A stretch of 16,495 nucleotides of DNA, from contig CAZBPZ010000036.1 in assembly GCA_964493955.1 (NCBI GenBank), forward strand, positions 1 to 16,495, written 5' to 3'. Made by a program: the position numbers and the translations under genes. Shown piece by piece: positions 6,753 to 14,195 of this stretch (the stretch's first letter is position 1; every line of letters starts with the position of its first letter). This DNA is from CAZBPZ01 sp964493955. GTDB lineage: Bacteria; Chloroflexota; Dehalococcoidia; Dehalococcoidales; Fen-1064. The notes below the pieces were generated by a model. The model did no database searches, was not told the origin of the DNA, and saw only the letters and a list, made by a program, of their open reading frames with translations.

Positions 6753-7627
6753 GCGGGGCGCTCCCCCGCCACCCCGCCCCGCCGGAAGGCGTAGAAGATG
6801 CCCCCCAGGATGAGCAGCCCCCCGACGACCTCCCAGGCGCCCGGGGGCTCGTCCAGGATAATCCAGGCCAGCAAGGTGGCCCCCACCGGCTCTCCCAGCA
6901 CGGCAATCGTCACCAGCGTGGCCGGCACAAACCGCAGCGCCCACACCAGTGACATGTGCCCCACCAGCTGCGGCACCAGCGCCAGCAGCACCAGCCAGAG
7001 GTACGTTTCACCCGAATAGCCCGTAAAAGGGGCCCCCGAAACGGCCGCCGCCACCACCAGGAAGACCGCCGCCGCGCCATACACCAGCCAGGCATACCCC
7101 AGCAGGCTCACCTGGCGGCGCAGCCGCCGGCCTATCAGCAGGTAGCCCGCCACTGCCAGCGCCCCCAGCAGGGCCAGCACCCCACCCAGCAGTGACTCCA
7201 GCCCCACCTGCCAGTTGGCCCAGCCAATCACAGCCGCCCCGGCCAGGCAGACGACGATGCCCAGCCCCACCCGCCGCGTCAACCGCTCGCCGAAGAGCAG
7301 GTACGAGGCAATCGCCACGAAGACAGGGTTGGCCGTCACCAGCACCACCGAGCTGGCCACTGAGGTGTAGTCCAGCGAGGCAATCCACAGCCCGAAGTGC
7401 AGCGCCAGAAAGGCGCCGGATGCCAGCGCCAGCAGGATGTCTCGCCGCGGCAGGCGGCGCAACTCCTGGCGGGAACGCCAGGCTGCCACCGGCGTCAGGG
7501 CAAGGGCCGCCAGCGAGAGCCGCCAGGCAGCAACGACGAGCGGCGGCGCCCCGGCGAGGCGGATAAAGACGGCGGCGAACGATACAGCCACAACCCCCAG
7601 CGCCAGGACCGCGTTCTGCCGCAACAT
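6749..7627 (-). CDS. EamA/DMT-family transporter
   Basis: An inner-membrane drug/metabolite transporter-superfamily protein of 292 residues. About ten hydrophobic segments can be placed, roughly at 7-24, 30-48, 65-84, 92-112, 118-136, 146-165, 178-197, 208-228, 236-258 and 266-282. They form two EamA repeats. The first ends in the typical FGERLT (112-117), and the second has the matching LDEPPGAWEVVGG region (258-270). The N-terminus FAAVFIRLAGAPPLVVAAWR is typical of the family. Such proteins export amino acids or other small metabolites, but the substrate cannot be read from sequence. The start is ATG 7627 with a G-rich stretch five bases upstream. The predicted promoter would leave only a few leader bases. 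The gene converges with the aminopeptidase and its stop lies in the duplicated 3'-end fragment. Confidence 0.85.
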   Translation of the reverse strand: MLRQNAVLALGVVAVSFAAVFIRLAGAPPLVVAAWRLSLAALALTPVAAWRSRQELRRLPRRDILLALASGAFLALHFGLWIASLDYTSVASSVVLVTANPVFVAIASYLLFGERLTRRVGLGIVVCLAGAAVIGWANWQVGLESLLGGVLALLGALAVAGYLLIGRRLRRQVSLLGYAWLVYGAAAVFLVVAAAVSGAPFTGYSGETYLWLVLLALVPQLVGHMSLVWALRFVPATLVTIAVLGEPVGATLLAWIILDEPPGAWEVVGGLLILGGIFYAFRRGGVAGERPA

Positions 7628-7636
7628 CGTGCCCCC

Positions 7637-7665
7637 ATACTAGCCCAGCCACCGGGCCACGGCAA
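7637..7665 (-). promoter_or_regulatory. Candidate promoter of the EamA transporter gene
   Basis: On the minus strand, TTGCCG (7660-7665), a 17-bp spacer and TAGTAT (7637-7642) each match the consensus at four of six positions. The start point would be near 7630, only about two bases before the ATG at 7627, so the mRNA would be nearly leaderless. Weak evidence. Confidence 0.3.
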
Positions 7666-7673
7666 CGCCTGCC

Positions 7674-7702
7674 TTGCATGCCACCACCCCGTCCGGTAAA
7701 CT
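7674..7702 (+). promoter_or_regulatory. Candidate promoter of the DUF1015 gene
   Basis: TTGCAT (7674-7679), a 17-bp spacer and TAAACT (7697-7702) form a weak sigma-70-like pair at a suitable distance from the GTG start at 7740. The 112-bp gap between the divergent transporter and DUF1015 genes holds nothing else I can name. Confidence 0.3.
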
Positions 7703-7739
7703 GGACACGTAATCACCGCCCCCGGTTCGGCAGGAGAGC

Positions 7740-9047
7740 GTGGCAGAAATACACCCCTTCCGCGGCACCCGCTATAACCAGGCACGCCTCGCAGACCTCT
7801 GGCGGGTCATCTGCCCGCCCTACGACATCATCTCACCCCGGCAGCAGGAAGAGCTCTACGCCCGCCACGAGTACAACTTCGTCCGGCTGGAGCTCGGCCG
7901 CGAGCTGCCCCAGGACCGTGTCGGCGAGAACAGGTACACCCGCGCCGCCAGCACGCTGCGGCGCTGGCTGGCCGAGGGGGTACTCATCACGGAGGACACC
8001 CCCGCCATCTACCTGCATGACCACCACTTCCAGATGGACGGCCGCCAGCACTGCCGGCGAAGCTTCTTCGCCCGCGTCCGCCTGGAAGAGTGGGGGGCCG
8101 GAATAGTGCGCCCCCACGAAGGCACCCTGCCCGGCCCACGCCGCGACCGCCTTGACCTGCTCTGGGCGCTCGAGGCCAACACCAGCCCCATCCTGGCGAT
8201 GTACGAGGACCCGAAAGGCTGGATATCAGAGCTGCTGCGGGCCGAGGCCGGGCGCAGCCCGCTCATCTCGATTGAAGACGACGACCAGCGGCACGAGCTC
8301 TGGCGGATAACCCACCCGGAGGTCATAGCGAGCATCGCCGCCACCCTGGCCGACCGGCCCCTCTACATTGCCGACGGGCACCACCGCTACACCAGCGCCC
8401 TGACCTACCGTCGCGAGCGCCGCACCTATTCCTCCCCACCCCCCAGCGGTGAGCAGCCTTACGACTTCACCCTGATGTCCCTGGTGGACATGGCCGACCC
8501 TGGCCTTGTCATCCTGGCCCCGCACCGCCTGGTACGGGGCATTGCCCGGCCGCTGCTCGAACAGCTCATCCCCAAGCTCGAGTCGTTCTTCAACCTGGAA
8601 ACGGTACCGGCCACCGAGGACGCCTGGCCCCACGTGGACACCCTGGCGGCACGCCAGACACGGGTCTGCCTGGCCTGCTACGGGCCAGGCGGGGACAATA
8701 TCCTGGTACTCACCCTGCGGCCGGAGACCAATGTTACCCCTCTGATGCCATCATTCCACGCCCCCCTCTTCCGGGAGCTGGATGTCAGCATCGCCGACCA
8801 CGTCATCCTGGAGAAGCTGCTGGGAATTGACCCCGGCGGTGACGAAGACCGCGTGCACTACACCCACGAGCGCGACGAGGCCATCCGGCGGGTGCGTGAC
8901 GGCGAGTACCAGCTGGCCTTCTTCCTGCGGCCCATCAGCCCGGCCCTGGTGAAGGCCGTGGCCGATGCCGGCGAGAAGATGCCGCGCAAGTCCACCTACT
9001 TCTACCCCAAGACACCGGTGGGGCTGGTCTTCTACCGCTTCAGCTAG
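7740..9047 (+). CDS. DUF1015 family protein
   Basis: A 435-residue cytoplasmic protein of the DUF1015 (COG4198) family, at full length. Hallmarks are the N-terminal MAEIHPFRGTRYN, CPPYDIISP (25-33), NFVRLELG (46-53), and RPHEGTLPGPRRDR (124-137). The signature ADGHHRYTSAL is at 211-221, and the C-terminal GEKMPRKSTYFYPK at 411-424. The biochemical role is not established in what I know. A distant relation to ParB-like serine kinases has been suggested for similar folds, which I cannot verify here. The start is GTG 7740 with AGGAG three bases upstream (7732-7736). It converges on the crotonase/serA cluster with no base between its stop and the stop of the last crotonase gene. Proximity to serA and the aminotransferase, though on the opposite strand and separated by the crotonases, would fit a link to serine metabolism. 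Confidence 0.85.
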   Translation: MAEIHPFRGTRYNQARLADLWRVICPPYDIISPRQQEELYARHEYNFVRLELGRELPQDRVGENRYTRAASTLRRWLAEGVLITEDTPAIYLHDHHFQMDGRQHCRRSFFARVRLEEWGAGIVRPHEGTLPGPRRDRLDLLWALEANTSPILAMYEDPKGWISELLRAEAGRSPLISIEDDDQRHELWRITHPEVIASIAATLADRPLYIADGHHRYTSALTYRRERRTYSSPPPSGEQPYDFTLMSLVDMADPGLVILAPHRLVRGIARPLLEQLIPKLESFFNLETVPATEDAWPHVDTLAARQTRVCLACYGPGGDNILVLTLRPETNVTPLMPSFHAPLFRELDVSIADHVILEKLLGIDPGGDEDRVHYTHERDEAIRRVRDGEYQLAFFLRPISPALVKAVADAGEKMPRKSTYFYPKTPVGLVFYRFS

Positions 9048-9830
9048 CTAGCAGCCGGTGAACCTGGGCGGGGGCCTCTTCTCCAGGAAGGCCCGCACCG
9101 CGGCGGCGTGGTCCTCCGTCGACCTGGCCACGCGGTTGGCGTAGGTCTCAATCTCAACCGCCCGGTCCACCTCTCCACGGATACGGCGGTAGACCATCCG
9201 CTTGCTAAGCTCCACCGAGACCGGTGGCTGGGCGGCAATCCGCTCCGCCAGCTCCAGGGCCGCCGGCATGAGCTCGTCCGGCGGCAGCACCCGGCTCACC
9301 AGGCCCAGGCGCAGGGCCTCGGCGGCGTCGATGATGCGCCCCGTGAGCATCAGCTCCATCGCCCGTGACATCCCCACCATCCGCGGCAGCCAGTAGGTGA
9401 TACCACAGTCCGGCGTCAGCGCCCGCAGCACAAAGACCGCACCGAAGCGGGCCGCCTCGGAGGCAAGGCGGATATCACAGCTCAGCGCCAGGGAAAAACC
9501 GGCCCCCACCGCCGGCCCGTTGACGGCGGCAATGACAGGCTTGTCCAGCGTGAAGAATACCTCCGAGCCGAAGTCCGGCCCCAGGAGCTGCAGCCGCTCG
9601 TAGCGGCCGGGCCGTTCCCGGGAGGCACTCAGGTCCGCCCCGGAGCAGAAGCCGCGCCCCGCCCCGGTGACAACCACCACCCGCACGCCGTCGTCCCGCC
9701 CCAGGTCATCCCGCAGGCGCAGCAGGCTGCGGCGCATGCCGGGTGTGAGGGCATTCATCTTCTGCGGGGCATCAAGCGTAACAACCGCCACCCCGCCGCG
9801 CCCTTCCAGGCGCAGGTCCTCGTATTCCAT
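9048..9830 (-). CDS. Crotonase-family protein, copy 1 (enoyl-CoA hydratase/isomerase-like)
   Basis: A 260-residue crotonase fold acting on an acyl-CoA in the cytoplasm. The oxyanion-hole segments are FCSGAD (61-66) and VNGPAVGAGFSLALSCD (103-119). Positions equivalent to rat hydratase Glu144 and Glu164 are Ser113 and Phe133, so this is unlikely to be a classical hydratase. RALTPDCGITYWLPRMVG (136-153) resembles PaaG-type isomerases, with Asp141 a possible catalytic acid. The last 60 residues differ from those of copies 2 and 3. Nucleotides encoding residues 1-202 are identical to those of copy 2. Only 17 bp separate it from the copy 2 stop, and its upstream context is the duplicated one with no clear Shine-Dalgarno, so translation may depend on coupling. 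It is the last gene of the minus-strand cluster, with no terminator before the convergent DUF1015 gene. The substrate is unknown. Confidence 0.85.
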   Translation of the reverse strand: MEYEDLRLEGRGGVAVVTLDAPQKMNALTPGMRRSLLRLRDDLGRDDGVRVVVVTGAGRGFCSGADLSASRERPGRYERLQLLGPDFGSEVFFTLDKPVIAAVNGPAVGAGFSLALSCDIRLASEAARFGAVFVLRALTPDCGITYWLPRMVGMSRAMELMLTGRIIDAAEALRLGLVSRVLPPDELMPAALELAERIAAQPPVSVELSKRMVYRRIRGEVDRAVEIETYANRVARSTEDHAAAVRAFLEKRPPPRFTGC

Positions 9831-10841
9831 CGCGCGCCGCCGGCTGCCTAATAGCCCTTGTACTTGGGCGGCGGCTGCTTGTTCAGGAAGGCTTTGACGC
9901 TCTCGCGGTGGTCCTCGGTAGCAAAGCAGATGCGCGATGCCCAGGACTCCATGTCCACCTGCCGCACCAGGTCATCAAACCGGCTGCGCCAGGCCATGCG
10001 CTTGGTGAGCTCCACCGAAATCGGCGGCTGGGCGGCAATCCGCTCCGCCAGCTCCAGGGCCGCCGGCATGAGCTCGTCCGGCGGCAGCACCCGGCTCACC
10101 AGGCCCAGGCGCAGGGCCTCGGCGGCGTCGATGATGCGCCCCGTGAGCATCAGCTCCATCGCCCGTGACATCCCCACCATCCGCGGCAGCCAGTAGGTGA
10201 TACCACAGTCCGGCGTCAGCGCCCGCAGCACAAAGACCGCACCGAAGCGGGCCGCCTCGGAGGCAAGGCGGATATCACAGCTCAGCGCCAGGGAAAAACC
10301 GGCCCCCACCGCCGGCCCGTTGACGGCGGCAATGACAGGCTTGTCCAGCGTGAAGAATACCTCCGAGCCGAAGTCCGGCCCCAGGAGCTGCAGCCGCTCG
10401 TAGCGGCCGGGCCGTTCCCGGGAGGCACTCAGGTCCGCCCCGGAGCAGAAGCCGCGCCCCGCCCCGGTGACAACCACCACCCGCACGCCGTCGTCCCGCC
10501 CCAGGTCATCCCGCAGGCGCAGCAGGCTGCGGCGCATGCCGGGTGTGAGGGCATTCATCTTCTGCGGGGCATCAAGCGTAACAACCGCCACCCCGCCGCG
10601 CCCTTCCAGGCGCAGGTCCTCGTATTCCATCGCGCGCCGCCGGCTGCCTAATAGCCCTTGTACTTGGGCGGCGGCTGCTTGTTCAGGAAGGCTTTGACGC
10701 TCTCGCGGTGGTCCTCGGTAGCAAAGCAGATGCGCGATGCCCAGGACTCCATGTCCACCTGCCGCACCAGGTCATCAAACCGGCTGCGCCAGGCCATGCG
10801 CTTGGTGAGCTCCACCGAAATCGGCGGCTGGGCGGCAATCC
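9226..10841. repeat. Exact tandem duplication, 800-bp period (816-bp identity)
   Basis: Bases 9226-10041 equal 10026-10841 with no mismatch found by eye, so the period is 800 bp and the repeats overlap by 16 bp. The 16-bp sequence GGCTGGGCGGCAATCC occurs three times, at 9226, 10026 and 10826. Left of it copy 1 is unique; right of it copy 3 is unique. This is what one unequal crossover between two paralogs at a short shared sequence would leave. Confidence 0.9.
9848..10630 (-). CDS. Crotonase-family protein, copy 2 (chimera of copies 1 and 3)
   Basis: A 260-residue intact reading frame created by tandem duplication. Residues 1 to about 202 are identical to copy 1, including FCSGAD, the oxyanion loop VGAGFSLALS and TPDCGITYW. 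From about 197 onward (RIAAQPPISVELTKRMAW to the C-terminal PPPKYKGY) it is identical to copy 3. The switch lies in a 16-bp sequence encoding IAAQP, at 10026-10041. The C-terminal helices of crotonases contribute to the CoA pocket and to oligomer contacts, so the hybrid joins one active site to the other paralog's C-terminal elements. It starts at ATG 10630, 17 bp after the copy 3 stop, again without an obvious Shine-Dalgarno. It has no frame damage, as expected for a very recent event. An assembly error is the main alternative. Confidence 0.8.
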   Translation of the reverse strand: MEYEDLRLEGRGGVAVVTLDAPQKMNALTPGMRRSLLRLRDDLGRDDGVRVVVVTGAGRGFCSGADLSASRERPGRYERLQLLGPDFGSEVFFTLDKPVIAAVNGPAVGAGFSLALSCDIRLASEAARFGAVFVLRALTPDCGITYWLPRMVGMSRAMELMLTGRIIDAAEALRLGLVSRVLPPDELMPAALELAERIAAQPPISVELTKRMAWRSRFDDLVRQVDMESWASRICFATEDHRESVKAFLNKQPPPKYKGY

Positions 10842-11448
10842 TGGTGGCCAGCTCCAGGGCCGCCGGCATAAGCTCGCCCGGCGGTACCACCCGGCTCACC
10901 AGGCCCAGGCGCAGGGCCTCGGCGGCATCAATAAGCTCAGCGGTAAACATGAGCTGCAGGGCATTGGAGAGGCCCACCGCCACCGGCAGGTAGTAGGTCA
11001 GGCCGAAGTCAGGCACCAGGGCGCGCGCCACCTGGGCCACGCCGAACCGGGCCTTCTCCGAGGCAAGGCGGATATCGCAGCTCAGCGCCAGCGAGAGCCC
11101 CCCGCCGACACAGGCCCCGTTGATGGCGGCGATGACCGGCTTCTCCAGCCGGGGAAAAACGTCGTAGTGCGGCTCACCGGTAACCATGAGGCGCTGCTGC
11201 CGTGGCGGGATTTCGCCGCTGGCACCCCGCCCCGCCATCATGGAGACATCCGCCCCGGAGCAGAAGCCGCGCCCCGCCCCGGTGACAACCACCACCCGCA
11301 CGTCATCATCCCTGGCCAGCTCGGCGGTTGCGAGCGGCAGGTTCATTGACATGGCGCGGGTGATGGCGTTGAGCTTCTCCGGGACATTCAGCGTGAGGAC
11401 TGCCACCCCGTCGTCGCGTTTTTCAAGTAAAAGGTCCTCATAAGCCAT
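10648..11448 (-). CDS. Crotonase-family protein, copy 3 (enoyl-CoA hydratase/isomerase-like)
   Basis: A 266-residue paralog of copy 1 with FCSGADVSMM (62-71), INGACVGGGLSLALSCD (109-125) and RALVPDFGLTYYLP (142-155). The hydratase glutamates are again absent: Ser119 and Gln139 occupy their places, and Asp147 is a possible catalytic acid. The start ATG 11448 has a strong AGGAGGTGA (11455-11463). It lies 29 bp downstream of the serA stop, so it is probably cotranscribed with serA. It is the only one of the three crotonase genes with a strong ribosome binding site, and may carry translation into copies 2 and 1. Its last 190 or so coding bases are duplicated in copy 2. The substrate is unknown. 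A degradative acyl-CoA isomerase or hydratase role is possible, but no thiolase or acyl-CoA dehydrogenase is nearby. Confidence 0.85.
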   Translation of the reverse strand: MAYEDLLLEKRDDGVAVLTLNVPEKLNAITRAMSMNLPLATAELARDDDVRVVVVTGAGRGFCSGADVSMMAGRGASGEIPPRQQRLMVTGEPHYDVFPRLEKPVIAAINGACVGGGLSLALSCDIRLASEKARFGVAQVARALVPDFGLTYYLPVAVGLSNALQLMFTAELIDAAEALRLGLVSRVVPPGELMPAALELATRIAAQPPISVELTKRMAWRSRFDDLVRQVDMESWASRICFATEDHRESVKAFLNKQPPPKYKGY

Positions 11449-11477
11449 AGTTCTTCACCTCCTGGGGCTACTTTCCT

Positions 11478-13052
11478 TTACAGGTTGACAATCTTGACCG
11501 AGTATATATCAGGTAATGCCAGCAGCTTCTGCATCTGCTCATCGGAGAGGGGCTCGTCCAGCGCCAGAATCATCAGCGCCTGTCCCCGCGGCCTGAGGCG
11601 GGACACGTACATGAAGCTGATGTTGACATCGGCATCACCCGTAATCTTACCCACCTGGCCTATCATACCGGGCCGGTCAAGGTGGTCGGCAAACAGGAAA
11701 TAGGCCCCGCTGGGGACGATGTCCATCCAGTAGTTGTTGACCCGCACTACGTGCGGCTCACCCCGCAGCACCGTTACCGCGACCGTGGTGCTCCCCGCCG
11801 AGGTAACGGCCTCGACCGTTACCAGGCTGGGGTAGTTGCGGCAGACGGCCTCGCGCTGCTCCACCACGGTGATGCCGCGGCGCCGGGCTACCAGGTCGGC
11901 GTTGACGAGGTTGACACGCTCCTCGGTGATGCCCCCCATCAGCCCCCCCAGCACCGAGGCCTTGAGGATGGCGGTGTCATAGGCCGTAATCTCGCCCTCG
12001 TAGCGAAGCTGCAGCGAGTTCACCTGCCCCTCGGCCAGCTGCTGCACCAGCCGGCCGGCAGCATCGCAGGCCTCGGTGAAAGGGCGGAGCACCTGCATCG
12101 CCTCCGGCGAGATGAAGGGGAGGTTCACGGCATTGCGGGCCGGCTGCCCCCGGAGCACCGCCACAATCTGCTCGGCGACGTCGGTAGCCGCCATCACCTG
12201 TGCCTCGGTGGTGGAGGCCCCGAGGTGCGGGGTGACGATGGCCTGCTCGCAGTCAAAGAGGGGGCTCCGGGTGGCTGGTTCCTCGGGGAAGACGTCCACC
12301 GCCACCCCGGCCAGCTTTCCTTCGGCCAGGGCCCGGGCCAGCAGGGCCTCGTCCACCAGCCCCCCGCGGGCACAGTTGATAAGCCGGGCGGTGGGTTTCA
12401 TCAGGGCCAGCTCCTTCGGGCCGATGATACCCCGCGTCTGGGGGGTCAGCGGGACGTGCAGGGTTACAAAGTCAGACTCCCGCAGGAGCTGCTCCAGCGA
12501 CACCAGCTGCACCCTCATGGCACTGGCCATCTCCTGCGAGACAAACGGGTCGCACCCCAGCACCTTCATCTCCAGGCCGCGGGCACGGCGGGCCACCTCG
12601 GAACCGACATTGCCCAGCCCGATTATACCCAGGGTCTTGCCGCGTACCTCCGTGCCCATGAACTTGCTGCGCTGCCACTGCCCCTGCTTGAGCGAAACGT
12701 GGGCCTGGGGAACGTGGCGCGCCAGGGCCAGCATCAGGGCAATCGTATGCTCGGCCGCCGAGACGGTATTACCCGTGGGCGCATTGACGACAACAACACC
12801 GTGACGTGTCGCCTCGGCCACGTCAATGTTATCAAGCCCGACCCCGGCCCGGCCGATAACCTGCAGGCGCCGGCCCGCCCGGATGACCTCGGCCGTGACC
12901 CGCGTCTGACTGCGCACTACCAGGGCCTCGTACTCGCCGATGACTCTGGCCAGCTCCTCCGGCTTGAGCCCGGTCTTAACCTCAACCTCGGCCACGGCCG
13001 ACATCAGCCTGATGCCGTCTTCAGCAATCGGGTCGGCCACCAGCACTTTCAT
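11478..13052 (-). CDS. serA: D-3-phosphoglycerate dehydrogenase
   Basis: It oxidises 3-phosphoglycerate to 3-phosphohydroxypyruvate with NAD, the first step of phosphorylated serine synthesis. At 524 residues it is a type-1 enzyme with all domains. The substrate-binding part includes GRAGVGLDNIDV (67-78). The NAD fold has TLGIIGLGNVGSEVARRA (140-157). Catalytic residues appear as Arg229 in NCARGG, Glu258 in DVFPEEP and His276 in TPHLGAST. An intervening ASB domain spans roughly 310-445, and the C-terminal ACT domain (about 452-524) carries HLDRPGMIGQVGKI, suggesting allosteric control, typically by serine. The start is ATG 13052 with AGGAG seven bases upstream. It sits 23 bp after the aminotransferase stop and 29 bp before copy 3 of the crotonases, so it is in mid-operon. 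Confidence 0.95.
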   Translation of the reverse strand: MKVLVADPIAEDGIRLMSAVAEVEVKTGLKPEELARVIGEYEALVVRSQTRVTAEVIRAGRRLQVIGRAGVGLDNIDVAEATRHGVVVVNAPTGNTVSAAEHTIALMLALARHVPQAHVSLKQGQWQRSKFMGTEVRGKTLGIIGLGNVGSEVARRARGLEMKVLGCDPFVSQEMASAMRVQLVSLEQLLRESDFVTLHVPLTPQTRGIIGPKELALMKPTARLINCARGGLVDEALLARALAEGKLAGVAVDVFPEEPATRSPLFDCEQAIVTPHLGASTTEAQVMAATDVAEQIVAVLRGQPARNAVNLPFISPEAMQVLRPFTEACDAAGRLVQQLAEGQVNSLQLRYEGEITAYDTAILKASVLGGLMGGITEERVNLVNADLVARRRGITVVEQREAVCRNYPSLVTVEAVTSAGSTTVAVTVLRGEPHVVRVNNYWMDIVPSGAYFLFADHLDRPGMIGQVGKITGDADVNISFMYVSRLRPRGQALMILALDEPLSDEQMQKLLALPDIYSVKIVNL

Positions 13053-13075
13053 GCTCGCTCTCCTCGCCAGGGTAC

Positions 13076-14167
13076 TCAGGCCGCCTTGAAACCAACCCGG
13101 GGCAGGGCTTCCCTGAGGGCGTCCAGCACGGAGCGGATATCATCCTCGGAGCAGAGCCCCAGGTGGCCGATGCGGAATATCTTGCCATCAAGGCGCTGCT
13201 GCCCGCCGCCGAGCACTATCCCGTACTCGTTGAGCAGGAGCTTCCTCAAGTCGTTGGCGTTATCACCGCCCGGCGCCCTGACGGCGGTGACGGTATTGGA
13301 GGCATAGCGTTCGTCGGCAAAGAGCTCCAGGCCGAGCCCCTTGATGCCGTCACGGGTGAAGCGGGCGATACGGGCATGGCGGGCCACAATTGCCTCCAGG
13401 CCTTCCTTCACCAGGTCCTGCAGCGCCCGGTCCAGGGCGTAGAAGGTGGAGACCGCTGGCGTCCACGGGGTCTGGCCACGCTCAAGGTAGCTCCTGGCCC
13501 GGCTGAAGTCCCAGTAGAAGCGCGGCATCTTTGCTTCGGCATGGGCCTTCCAGGCCTCCGGGCTGACGGCCACCATCGCCAGGCCAGGCGGTGTCATCCA
13601 CCCCTTCTGCGACCCGGTCACAACCACGTCGCACCCCCACCGGTCTACCGGCAGGTCAATCGAGCCAAGGCTGCTGATGGCGTCCACCAGGAGCAGCTTG
13701 CCCGCCCCCTTGATGACCTTCGCCAGTGCCTCCAGGTCATTGGTAACACCGGTGGAGGTCTCGTTATGGGTGACCAGCACCGCCTTTACCGCCGGGTTGG
13801 CGTCCAGCGCTTTCTTAACTGCGTCCGGGTCAGCCGCCCGGCCCCACTCGAACGAGAGCGGGATAACCTCAGCCCCAAAGGTCCTGGCGATACCGGCGAA
13901 ACGCTCGCCGAACACGCCGATGGACACCGAAAGGACGGTGTCCCCCGGTGAGAGGGTGTTGACGATGGCGGCCTCCATGCCGCCGGTGCCGGAACCGGTC
14001 AGCACAAAGACGTCTCCCTTGGTCTGGAAGAGCGTCTTCAGGCTGGCGGTGACCCGCTCCAGCATCCGGGCAAACTCGGGGCCACGGTGGTTAATCATCT
14101 GCCTAGTCTGGGCCTGGAGCACGTCCTCCGGGCAGGGGGTGGGGCCCGGAATGCGCAGGTTCTGCAT
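13076..14167 (-). CDS. PLP-dependent alanine-glyoxylate/serine-pyruvate-type aminotransferase
   Basis: A class V aminotransferase of 363 residues. With serA next door, the likely reaction is amination of (phospho)hydroxypyruvate toward (phospho)serine; family members also use glyoxylate with alanine or serine. The PLP lysine is Lys188 in VTGSQKGWMTPPG. Also visible are RIPGPTPCPEDVL (5-17), NHRGPEF (26-32), the GSGTGGMEA cofactor loop (58-66), HNETSTG (134-140), VDAISSLG (161-168) and the substrate-binding FRIGHLG (331-337). The start ATG 14167 follows AGGTGA nine bases upstream and gives the usual MQNLRIPGPTP beginning. An in-frame TTG at 14215 would overlap tyrS and add 16 atypical residues. 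It lies 28 bp after tyrS and 23 bp before serA. Whether it acts on phosphohydroxypyruvate or only on hydroxypyruvate cannot be settled by sequence. Confidence 0.88.
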   Translation of the reverse strand: MQNLRIPGPTPCPEDVLQAQTRQMINHRGPEFARMLERVTASLKTLFQTKGDVFVLTGSGTGGMEAAIVNTLSPGDTVLSVSIGVFGERFAGIARTFGAEVIPLSFEWGRAADPDAVKKALDANPAVKAVLVTHNETSTGVTNDLEALAKVIKGAGKLLLVDAISSLGSIDLPVDRWGCDVVVTGSQKGWMTPPGLAMVAVSPEAWKAHAEAKMPRFYWDFSRARSYLERGQTPWTPAVSTFYALDRALQDLVKEGLEAIVARHARIARFTRDGIKGLGLELFADERYASNTVTAVRAPGGDNANDLRKLLLNEYGIVLGGGQQRLDGKIFRIGHLGLCSEDDIRSVLDALREALPRVGFKAA

Positions 14168-14195
14168 CTTTTCTTTCACCTCACTCGGTCCTAGT

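Noticed and set aside
9226..10841. Insertion sequence or composite mobile element as the cause of the repeat
   Set aside because: There is no transposase, no inverted ends and no target duplication. The boundaries lie within coding homology, as expected for unequal crossover.
9048..11448. Calling the crotonases 4-chlorobenzoyl-CoA dehalogenases
   Set aside because: Only one Asp position and a common helix pattern agree. The same motif occurs in many isomerases, and no ligase/thioesterase partners are nearby.
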